From: Clostridium sp. UBA6640 | GTDB taxonomy: Bacteria; Bacillota; Clostridia; Clostridiales; Clostridiaceae | Length of the DNA: 5,009 nt | Reading direction: 5' to 3' | Assembly (NCBI RefSeq): GCF_002455975.1 | Contig: NZ_DKLM01000091.1 | Coordinates: 1-5,009, forward strand | In this document: positions 1 to 4,911 of the stretch, one piece after another | Numbering within the stretch: position 1 is the first letter of the stretch | How the letters are laid out: each line of letters opens with the position of its first letter | Position numbers and translations under genes: made by a program | Notes under the pieces: model-generated | Databases searched by the model: none | What the model was told of the DNA's origin: nothing | The model's input: the letters and a program-made list of their open reading frames with translations, nothing else

Positions 1-530
1 TTCAGGAATAATTACACCGTAAATGAGTTAAAAGAATTTAAATACATCCTATGTTAAGGTTCAATGATAAAGGTCTAGTTGGTAAAGCTGAATTTGATAT
101 ATTTAAATACATCCTAGGTTATGGTTCAATCAGAAGATGGCAGCACAAAAGACTTAATAATTAGAAATTTAAATACATCCTATGTTATGGTTCAATTTTC
201 ACAATTCCCACTGGTTACAATTTACGCATTTGAATTTAAATACATCCTATGTTATGGTTCAATCTAAAGATGCAACTGTAAGCTATGCAGTTATAGTTAA
301 TTTAAATACATCCTATGTTATGGTTCAATATAGAGGAAACTATCTATCAATTGGACAAGGCTTCATATTTAAATACATCCTATGTTAAGGTTCAATTTAA
401 AGATGGGGAAGTTCTCACCTTTAAAGAAGCAAAATTTAAATACATCCTATGTTAAGGTTCAATATGATGGCGGTTTAGCAGAGCATAGCTTAAATGTTTA
501 ATTTAAATACATCCTATGTTAAGGTTCAAT
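1..530 (-). CRISPR. CRISPR array 1, type I-B-like repeats, incomplete at left edge
   Basis: Eight 30-nt direct repeats start at 36, 101, 167, 234, 300, 367, 434 and 501. They are separated by seven unique spacers of 35, 36, 37, 36, 37, 37 and 37 nt. Bases 1-35 are spacer-sized and lie directly before the first repeat, so the array very likely continues beyond the window. On the plus strand each repeat begins ATTTAAATACATCC and ends GGTTCAAT. Read on the minus strand it begins ATTGAACC and ends ATTTAAAT, which matches clostridial type I-B repeats, where the last 8 nt become the 5' tag of the crRNA after Cas6 cleavage. Transcription is therefore leftward from the leader at 531-710. A short self-complementary core (ACAT, three bases, ATGT) lies inside the repeat. 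The repeats at 101-329 carry TTATGG and the others TTAAGG; the repeat at 101 also has AGG for ATG. Spacers are presumably from phage or plasmids. No cas gene is in the window. Confidence 0.98.
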
Positions 531-558
531 CACTGTAATTAAGCTATTCTCTATTTTC

Positions 559-587
559 ATTATACCCTTTAAATCATTGAAAATAAA
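559..587 (-). promoter_or_regulatory. Promoter of CRISPR array 1
   Basis: A perfect -10 box, TATAAT, lies on the minus strand at 564-559. At 17-bp spacing there is a weak -35 box, TTTATT, at 587-582. Both boxes, the spacing and the 28-nt distance to the first repeat are identical in leader 2. Transcription would begin about 20 nt before the first repeat. The -35 match is poor, so the call rests mainly on the conserved -10 box. Confidence 0.65.
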
Positions 588-599
588 GGATTTATTTTC

Positions 600-710
600 A
601 ATTTTACCAATCGTTTTGAGTTTCTAAAAAAATCGATAAAAAACTCCTCATAAACCTTGAATTTTCAATAGGTTATGAGGAGTTTTATTTTCTTTGAGTT
701 TGGTAAAATT
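600..710. other. Conserved leader inverted repeat (leader 1)
   Basis: The outer arms, 600-610 and 700-710, are perfectly complementary over 11 bp. Inside them is a second stem: 640-651 pairs perfectly with 675-686, continues through ACC/GGT with one bulged A at 654, and ends with TTGA (657-660) pairing with TCAA (665-668). The inner stem is flanked by T-rich tracts on both strands, so it could act as an intrinsic terminator in either direction. It lies immediately upstream of the array promoter. The same architecture recurs in leader 2 with at least one compensatory base-pair change. Its role may be insulation of the array from upstream transcription or an architectural element for spacer integration. 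I cannot tell which. Confidence 0.7.
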
Positions 711-760
711 TTATATGAAAATTGCTATTAAACTTATTAGTATTGCTCCAAACTATACTG

Positions 761-807
761 CACCTCAGGGGAACCCTAAAGGGCTTCACTACTGTTCCCC
801 AGAGGTG
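761..807. other. Strong GC-rich hairpin upstream of leader 1
   Basis: Arms 761-774 and 794-807 are complementary at 13 of 14 positions, with an A-A mismatch at 767/801. A smaller hairpin, CCC-TAAA-GGG, sits in the loop at 774-783. It is strikingly GC-rich compared with its surroundings. It lies about 230 nt upstream of the first repeat of array 1, the same relative place as the hairpin at 1336-1368 for array 2, and both contain TACTGCACC at the left arm. No U-tract follows directly on either strand, so it is not a textbook terminator. It may be a structured RNA, a boundary element or a DNA cruciform site. Confidence 0.55.
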
Positions 808-844
808 GAAAACTAGAGCAAGCTAAACACAAGAGAAAAACTGT

Positions 845-1069
845 ATTTAACATCTCATGTTATGGTTCAACGTTTGGTATTAACCCTTTAGTAAAACATA
901 TATGCGAATTTAAATACATCCTATGTTAAGGTTCAATTAACGAGGCTATAAAAGCGGTATTTCTAAACATGGAATTTAAATACATCTTATGTTAAGGTTC
1001 AATATTTAGGAATGATAACCTTATGAAATCATCAAAAATATTTAAATACATCTTATGTTAAGGTTCAAT
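845..1069 (-). CRISPR. CRISPR array 2, short, with degenerate terminal repeat
   Basis: Three intact 30-nt repeats start at 908, 974 and 1040, with spacers at 872-907, 938-973 and 1004-1039, all 36 nt. A fourth, degenerate repeat occupies 845-871. It lacks three bases after ATTTAA, has CATCTCATG where the others have CATCCTATG, and ends in GGTTCAAC rather than GGTTCAAT. A decayed repeat at the leader-distal end is typical and confirms that the leader is on the right, at 1070-1246. The two leader-proximal repeats (974, 1040) carry CATCTTATG, while the older one at 908 has the array 1 form CATCCTATG. The repeat family is the same as array 1, so both probably use the same Cas6 and effector encoded elsewhere. 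Only three spacers suggest low activity or spacer loss. Confidence 0.97.
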
Positions 1070-1097
1070 CACTGTAATTAAGCCATTCTCTATTTTC

Positions 1098-1126
1098 ATT
1101 ATACCCCTTAACCTATTGAGAATAAA
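1098..1126 (-). promoter_or_regulatory. Promoter of CRISPR array 2
   Basis: The minus strand carries TATAAT at 1103-1098 and TTTATT at 1126-1121 with a 17-bp spacer. This is identical in sequence and position to the promoter of array 1. The -35 box is weak. Confidence 0.65.
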
Positions 1127-1138
1127 GGATTTCTTTTA

Positions 1139-1246
1139 AAATTTCCCAGCCATTTTGTGTTTTTTTAAAATTGAGAAAAACCCCTCATGACCATTGAGTT
1201 GTCAATAGGTTGTGAGGAGTTTTATTTTAGGGAGATTGGGAAAATT
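1139..1246. other. Conserved leader inverted repeat (leader 2)
   Basis: Outer arms 1139-1149 and 1236-1246 pair with one mismatch (1141/1244) and one G-T wobble (1149/1236). The C-G pair 1145/1240 replaces the A-T pair 606/704 of leader 1, a compensatory change. In the inner stem, 1183-1192 pairs with 1208-1217, with two tandem wobbles at 1188/1212 and 1189/1211. ATTGA (1193-1197) pairs with TCAAT (1202-1206) around a four-base loop. T-runs flank the stem on both strands. The fold is therefore preserved although the bases have drifted. Confidence 0.7.
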
Positions 1247-1335
1247 TTGTGTTAATATTCTAATAGATAATTAAGTAGTTGCTATTACATTAAGATAAAA
1301 TAAAAAATTTAAATTTATATTAATTTGAAATTACT

Positions 1336-1368
1336 GCACCACAGTTGAGGTACTCTTTACTGTGGTGT
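1336..1368 (-). terminator. Hairpin between the peptidase operon and leader 2, possible terminator
   Basis: Arms 1337-1345 and 1359-1367 are perfectly complementary over 9 bp, with a 13-nt loop and one further G-T wobble at 1336/1368. It lies about 40 nt beyond the stop codon of the amidase-domain gene, in the place expected for the operon terminator. The sequence that follows on the minus strand is AT-rich but has no immediate U-run, so termination would be weak. It also matches the position and the TACTGCACC motif of the hairpin at 761-807, and may instead be part of the CRISPR locus unit. The rest of 1247-1405 is AT-rich with no gene visible. Confidence 0.4.
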
Positions 1369-1405
1369 CCTAAAAAGATTTTATTTACAATTAGGATAAT
1401 TTTCA

Positions 1406-2494
1406 TTAATAATGTACTCTAACTAGCCAAAATCTTATTTTTTTATCACTCCAGCCTAAATCCCATGGTACATCGTTTCTATCTACATTATGACAACTTA
1501 CTAGTGAATAGCCTTTGGAGTCCACTCCTGTTACTACGGATATATGGGTAATATCACCTTTTTTCTCATAGGCTATGAAGTCTCCAGGTAGCAATTTATA
1601 GGATGCTTTATATACATTTTCATAAGGACCTTTTGCTATAACTGATGCTCTACCACTGTTTAACATGTAATGAGTAAATTTATCTGCGTTTACCCAAGGT
1701 CCTGTAGCACTTCCTTTATCATAATTCCATGTATAATTCTTTTTAAACTTTCCTCCTTCATGGAGTATTTGAGATGCAAAATTTGCACAATCTCCTCCTT
1801 CAGGGTTAAAGTCTCTATATTTTTTATTGTATTTAAATTCGAATTCTGGTTCTGTAGCTGAGCCACAATACATTTTAGAATACTCTACAGCTCCTATCCT
1901 TCTTTCATTTAAGTCGGACATATCTCTTGGAGACTGTGAAATTATATGTTGTTTTATATCATTAGATTTTATATTTTCTAAGTCTAAGGAGTCTGCAAAA
2001 GGGTCATTATACCATTCTTTTGTAATAAGCCAATTACCATCCTTTTTAGCTAAAGTCATAGCATGATAACTTCCTATCCTCGATTTATTTGAAACTTCTG
2101 GTTCATCTTCATAAGAATACTTATACTCCATTGAACAAAGTATATTTAATGAATAAACATCACCACTACCCTTTACTTTTCTGATTACTATATGAGGGTT
2201 TATTTCTGTAAATTTAACCCCTTGTTTCTCAGCCCAATTTATTATGTATTTAGTTTTCTTTTCTTGATATTCATATGCCCATCTTCCATATTTACTATCT
2301 GTATCATAAAACTGTTCTATTAGTTCTAAGTCCTGATTTAATATGGCCAAACTTCTATCCTTAAAAATTCTTTCTACAACCTGACTAATATCAATCTCCT
2401 CTTCCTCCGCCTTCACCGTATAAAATTTATTGAAAGGATTAAAGAGAATAAGTAATAGCAAGATAATAACTTTTTTATAGGAAGAGAATCTCAT
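1406..2494 (-). CDS. Secreted protein with C-terminal Amidase_6-type domain
   Basis: The 362-residue product starts with a charged N-terminus and a hydrophobic run (about residues 8-20), followed by VKAEEE. This looks like an export signal cleaved near residue 29. Residues about 40-165 form a region resembling the NTF2-like or uncharacterised domains often found before such amidases; I do not recognise it specifically. Residues about 200-362 match the putative amidase domain Amidase_6 (papain-like fold). GGDCANFASQ places the likely nucleophile at Cys236, DITHIS places the likely catalytic His at 317, and CHNVDRNDVPW follows at 334-344. The protein probably hydrolyses an amide or peptide bond in the cell wall; the substrate is inferred, not seen. 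The gene lies 15 nt downstream of the M15 gene, with its Shine-Dalgarno site inside that gap, so the two form one operon. ATG at 2494 is chosen because it sits 5 nt after AGAGGTG and begins the signal peptide. Some Firmicutes relatives are linked to sporulation, which cannot be judged here. Confidence 0.9.
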   Translation of the reverse strand: MRFSSYKKVIILLLLILFNPFNKFYTVKAEEEEIDISQVVERIFKDRSLAILNQDLELIEQFYDTDSKYGRWAYEYQEKKTKYIINWAEKQGVKFTEINPHIVIRKVKGSGDVYSLNILCSMEYKYSYEDEPEVSNKSRIGSYHAMTLAKKDGNWLITKEWYNDPFADSLDLENIKSNDIKQHIISQSPRDMSDLNERRIGAVEYSKMYCGSATEPEFEFKYNKKYRDFNPEGGDCANFASQILHEGGKFKKNYTWNYDKGSATGPWVNADKFTHYMLNSGRASVIAKGPYENVYKASYKLLPGDFIAYEKKGDITHISVVTGVDSKGYSLVSCHNVDRNDVPWDLGWSDKKIRFWLVRVHY

Positions 2495-2499
2495 ATGTA

Positions 2500-2506
2500 C
2501 ACCTCT
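2500..2506 (-). promoter_or_regulatory. Ribosome binding site of the amidase-domain gene
   Basis: AGAGGTG on the minus strand, 5 nt before ATG. It lies wholly in the 15-nt gap after the TAG stop of the upstream gene, which suits translational coupling within the operon. Confidence 0.8.
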
Positions 2507-2509
2507 TTT

Positions 2510-3421
2510 CTAACTTAAAGCTTTATCAATTTTTTCAATATAGGTTTTTAATGTTTCATCACATGGTACACCTTCATACCAATTATCTTTTTCTCCCTTA
2601 TTATCTCCAAAGTATCTTGCCTTTAATATAATTTCTGGACGATATTCAAAGGGTAATATATCGAAATGTCCCCATTTTCCTCCCCACACAAAATTGTTTT
2701 CTTCAAAAGTTTTCACTAATTCATCTGGATATTGAAGTAACCTAGCTTTTCCTTGTTCTCTTGATGCCCATTTCCAATAATCTCTTTTATCACTAGCAAT
2801 ATCTATAGCAATGCCATAAGCATGTGGACTTAATCTTCCTGTTCCAGAGATTATTCTATAGTTAAAAGTTCCATTAGATGGATTTACAAATGATCCAATC
2901 TTAGCATTAGTTTTCGCAAGTATTAAAAGTTTTTTTGAAACATTGTCTAAATTTTCAGCTGCCTTATTATTTTTATTAAATCTATAATTTTGATATGCAA
3001 AATTTACATTTGTAAGATTTTTTTCTACCTGTTCTCTAGATGAGCCGTACACTTCATTTAATAATGAATAAACTCTTGTACGACCGGGATCAAAGTTCTC
3101 CTCCATTAAATCATCAATTTTTTCTAATGGATATACCTGTTCCATCATATCCTGTAAATCCCCATTAACCAATTTTTCTTGCTGAGTTTTTTCTTTTTTA
3201 TCATCGTAAACTATTTTATTCCCTGATTTCATAACTAAATAAACAAGCCCATTATCTTGTTTTTCTATATCAACAATATCCTCTGGATATGCCATAAATA
3301 AAGATAATAAGTCCTGTTTCATAGTAGTATCATAGTCTACATTTTGAGCATGTGCATTTATATTATAGAACTTACTTGTTAATAAGGTAAACACTACAAT
3401 AAAGGAACATATTTTTTTCAT
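2510..3421 (-). CDS. Secreted M15-family peptidase homologue (DD-/LD-carboxypeptidase type) with altered zinc motif
   Basis: The 303-residue product begins with MKK and a hydrophobic stretch (about 5-16), then INAHAQ, consistent with signal peptide cleavage near residue 25. Residues about 85-195 hold the helical region common in this M15 subgroup, with DPGRTRVYSLLNEVYG (111-126). The metallopeptidase core follows: SPHAYGIAIDI (198-208) gives zinc ligands His200 and Asp207, and FVWGGKW (244-250) leads into HFDILPFEYRPE (252-263). Family members usually have His before FEYRPE as the last zinc ligand; here residue 257 is Pro, while His252 lies five residues earlier. The protein may be inactive, or His252 may take over. 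Family members trim peptidoglycan stem peptides outside the membrane. It is the first gene of the operon with the amidase-domain gene, suggesting joint cell-wall work. ATG at 3421 is preferred because it follows AAAGGTGG by 7 nt and opens the signal peptide. Confidence 0.9.
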   Translation of the reverse strand: MKKICSFIVVFTLLTSKFYNINAHAQNVDYDTTMKQDLLSLFMAYPEDIVDIEKQDNGLVYLVMKSGNKIVYDDKKEKTQQEKLVNGDLQDMMEQVYPLEKIDDLMEENFDPGRTRVYSLLNEVYGSSREQVEKNLTNVNFAYQNYRFNKNNKAAENLDNVSKKLLILAKTNAKIGSFVNPSNGTFNYRIISGTGRLSPHAYGIAIDIASDKRDYWKWASREQGKARLLQYPDELVKTFEENNFVWGGKWGHFDILPFEYRPEIILKARYFGDNKGEKDNWYEGVPCDETLKTYIEKIDKALS

Positions 3422-3428
3422 TTTAATA

Positions 3429-3436
3429 CCACCTTT
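3429..3436 (-). promoter_or_regulatory. Ribosome binding site of the M15 gene
   Basis: AAAGGTGG on the minus strand, 7 nt before the ATG at 3421. It supports that start over an in-frame ATG at 3454, which is closed by a stop after three codons. Confidence 0.8.
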
Positions 3437-3442
3437 AAGAAT

Positions 3443-3466
3443 TTATATATTCATATCATCTCCTTT
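3443..3466 (-). other. Three-codon upstream reading frame with strong Shine-Dalgarno site
   Basis: On the minus strand AAAGGAG (3466-3460) is followed after 5 nt by ATG AAT ATA TAA (3454-3443), encoding Met-Asn-Ile. The ATG is in the same frame as the M15 gene, 33 nt upstream, and the TAA separates them. The Shine-Dalgarno match is better than that of the M15 gene itself. It could be a minimal leader peptide that tunes translation of the operon, a remnant of an older longer start, or chance in a purine-rich stretch. Confidence 0.4.
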
Positions 3467-3500
3467 AGACTAATATAATATGTATTAGTCTTTAGATTAA
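3467..3500 (-). promoter_or_regulatory. Candidate operon promoter with overlapping 9-bp dyad
   Basis: AGACTAATA (3467-3475) and TATTAGTCT (3483-3491) are perfect inverted arms around a 7-nt centre. On the minus strand the same region offers TATATT (3477-3472) as a -10 box, 17 bp from a weak -35 box TTAATC (3500-3495). The dyad overlaps the -10 box and spacer and could be the operator of a dimeric repressor. As RNA, if transcription starts further upstream, it would be a hairpin just before the upstream Shine-Dalgarno site. Confidence 0.4.
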
Positions 3501-3554
3501 GATTGCATTTTTATAGATACATATCCATATAATTTTAAAACTTAAAATATACTG

Positions 3555-3572
3555 TAGAAAATAAATTTTCTA
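3555..3572. repeat. Short AT-rich palindrome
   Basis: TAGAAAAT (3555-3562) and ATTTTCTA (3565-3572) are perfect inverted arms separated by AA. It lies in the intergenic stretch between the M29 terminator and the M15 operon promoter. It may be a regulatory protein site for the operon, but palindromes of this size arise by chance in DNA this AT-rich. I see no gene in the rest of 3501-3687. Confidence 0.3.
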
Positions 3573-3680
3573 TAAAAATAGCCTTTATTCTAAAGTTATA
3601 AGCTATACTTTCAGGATAGTTTATCTACAATTTTTATTATTTCCAATAGTCATCTTGATTATTTAACAGAAAAATATTTT

Positions 3681-3714
3681 TAAAAAATAATGAGGATGTA
3701 ACACATCCTCATTA
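3681..3714 (-). terminator. Intrinsic terminator of the M29 aminopeptidase gene
   Basis: A perfect 12-bp stem (3703-3714 with 3688-3699) around a 3-nt loop begins four bases after the TAA stop. On the minus strand it is followed directly by six T residues (3687-3682). This is a textbook Rho-independent terminator. It separates the aminopeptidase gene from the peptidase operon downstream. Confidence 0.92.
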
Positions 3715-3718
3715 AATA

Positions 3719-4846
3719 TTATAAATTATACTTTTTTAATATTTCTTCTTTAAATTGTCCATTTTCATAGAATAATTCGCCATCAGCATATATTCTGCCA
3801 CCATTTCTCATATCACAAAGCATATCCCAGTGAATTGAAGAACGATTTAATCCTCCTGCTTCAGGATCAGAATCTCCTATTGCCATGTGAATTGTTCCAC
3901 CTATTTTTTCATCAAATAACATATTTTTAGTAAATTCCTTTATACCATAGTTTGTACCAATAGCAACTTCTCCAAAATAAGAAGCTCCTTCATCGGTTTC
4001 AATTAGCATTTTTAAAAGTTCTTCACCCTTTTGTGCTGTTGCTTTAACTACTTTGCCCTCTGCAATTTCAAGCCTTATTCCTTCTATTTCTTTTCCCATG
4101 TATATACCAGGGAAACTAAAGGTAATATATCCATCTATACCATTTTCTATCGGAGATGTAAATATCTCTCCATCTGGAAAGTTAGCTTTCCCATCGCAAT
4201 TTATCCATTTTCTTCCGTCTACTTTTACTTTTATATCTGTACCTTCTGAAAGGAAATGTAATTCTTTTTTAGTATTGAGATATTTAACCCATCGATCTTG
4301 GTATGCACTTATTTTCTTCCACTCTGATACAGGGTCTTCCATATCTAAAAGACCTGCTCCATAAACAAAGTCTTCATACTCACTTAAACTCATAGATGCT
4401 TCCTGTGCATCAGCATATGTAGGAAACTGTGTTCCACACCATCTTAATGAGCCATCTCCCATTCTTTCTGAGTAAATCTTCCTCCAGCTTGCTGCACCTC
4501 TTGATTTTAATTGTAATCTCTTTGGATCCACATTAGAATTCATCTTGGTATTTCGAGTTCCCCAGGCAGTTAGCCACACATCAGCTTTTGAAAGCATATG
4601 CTTATTTAAATGGCTCCCTTCTAAAAGTTGTTCTTCACTACTATTTTTTAAGATAGTCTCATTTACATCTTCACTATCTAAAGAATACTCTACGTGAGCA
4701 CCAGCTTTTACAGCTTCTTTTGCTACTTCTACAACCCATGGTTTAGCTACATCATTACAACTAATAAAAACAAAGTCTCCTTTTTTAACTTTAGTTGAAT
4801 AGTTAACTAAAAGTTTTGCTAACTTGTTTAATCTTATATCTCCCAT
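3719..4846 (-). CDS. M29-family metallo-aminopeptidase
   Basis: The 375-residue product has no signal peptide and is presumably a cytoplasmic aminopeptidase releasing N-terminal residues from peptides, a step in peptide turnover. The N-terminal part (about 1-180) matches the M29 fold, with LLVNYSTKVKKGDFVFI (12-28) and the RGAASWRKIYSERM segment (116-129). The C-terminal metal site is complete by comparison with the AmpS, PepS and AmpT group: Glu227 in FPDGEIFTSP, Glu293 in GEVAIGTN, His320 in TIHMAIG, and His339 and Asp341 in SIHWDML. These would hold two metal ions at the active site. It is somewhat shorter than the roughly 410 residues of the classic members, at the N-terminal side, but no motif is missing. 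ATG at 4846 follows AAGGGGG by 7 nt. It is a single-gene unit with its own promoter and terminator. Metal identity and peptide specificity cannot be read from the sequence. Confidence 0.93.
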   Translation of the reverse strand: MGDIRLNKLAKLLVNYSTKVKKGDFVFISCNDVAKPWVVEVAKEAVKAGAHVEYSLDSEDVNETILKNSSEEQLLEGSHLNKHMLSKADVWLTAWGTRNTKMNSNVDPKRLQLKSRGAASWRKIYSERMGDGSLRWCGTQFPTYADAQEASMSLSEYEDFVYGAGLLDMEDPVSEWKKISAYQDRWVKYLNTKKELHFLSEGTDIKVKVDGRKWINCDGKANFPDGEIFTSPIENGIDGYITFSFPGIYMGKEIEGIRLEIAEGKVVKATAQKGEELLKMLIETDEGASYFGEVAIGTNYGIKEFTKNMLFDEKIGGTIHMAIGDSDPEAGGLNRSSIHWDMLCDMRNGGRIYADGELFYENGQFKEEILKKYNL

Positions 4847-4853
4847 ATTTTTG

Positions 4854-4860
4854 CCCCCTT
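4854..4860 (-). promoter_or_regulatory. Ribosome binding site of the M29 gene
   Basis: AAGGGGG on the minus strand lies 7 nt before ATG at 4846 and fixes that start. Confidence 0.75.
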
Positions 4861-4863
4861 AAA

Positions 4864-4911
4864 GTATAATGTTCTGTAGAATATTATACCATAATTGGAA
4901 TTCTACATCAT
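4864..4911 (-). promoter_or_regulatory. Promoter of the M29 gene with overlapping near-perfect palindrome
   Basis: The minus strand carries an extended -10 box, TGGTATAAT, with TATAAT at 4888-4883. The -35 region at 17-bp spacing (ATGATG, 4911-4906) is weak, as is common for extended -10 promoters. A 26-bp palindrome at 4864-4889 has two 12-bp arms, matching at 11 positions, around a GT centre; it covers the -10 box and the expected transcription start. That placement fits an operator for a dimeric repressor of unknown identity. Bases 4912-5009 are very AT-rich and show no gene or convincing site. Confidence 0.6.

Larger units (their letters stand above)
531..710 (-). promoter_or_regulatory. 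CRISPR leader 1
   Basis: This AT-rich, non-coding stretch abuts the last repeat of array 1 and is closely related to the leader of array 2. The 40 bases next to the repeat (531-570) match 1070-1109 at 38 positions, with differences at 545 and 568. Such conservation at the leader-repeat junction is expected for the site recognised during spacer acquisition and for the array promoter. In reading order on the minus strand it holds a long inverted repeat (710-600), a promoter (587-559) and about 28 nt before the first repeat. The outer limit is set by where similarity to leader 2 fades and is approximate. Confidence 0.85.
1070..1246 (-). promoter_or_regulatory. CRISPR leader 2
   Basis: This is a close relative of leader 1, directly adjoining the last repeat of array 2. 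Bases 1070-1109 match 531-570 at 38 of 40 positions. Similarity continues with scattered changes through the promoter and the inverted repeat. Beyond about 1250 the sequence is AT-rich and only patches, such as GCTATTA at 1281-1287, recall the region beyond leader 1. Confidence 0.85.

Noticed and set aside
182..388. A 68-codon plus-strand reading frame with a repeated LNTSYVMVQ segment
   Set aside because: It is the translation of three CRISPR repeats and the spacers between them. The protein repeat is a by-product of the DNA repeat.
1..530. General sense-strand bias of the spacers
   Set aside because: Several spacers have an open plus-strand frame that reads plausibly, but stretches of about 12 codons are often open by chance. 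Apart from the HD-like spacer, this is not enough to claim a bias.
687..791. A minus-strand frame starting with GTG in the hairpin, about 34 codons, with GGGGA upstream
   Set aside because: The GGGGA is part of the hairpin stem, the peptide has no recognisable features, and the frame runs into the conserved leader.
715..816. A 33-codon plus-strand reading frame running through the hairpin at 761-807
   Set aside because: There is no Shine-Dalgarno site before the ATG, no counterpart next to leader 2, and the sequence is dictated by the palindrome. It is not hydrophobic enough for a type I toxin.
1670..2066. Two overlapping plus-strand reading frames (1670-1861 and 1827-2066)
   Set aside because: They are antisense to the well-supported amidase-domain gene, have no ribosome site or family features, and are shadows.
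4031..4364. Two overlapping plus-strand reading frames antisense to the M29 gene
   Set aside because: The minus-strand gene has full motif support; these frames are low-complexity shadows of it.
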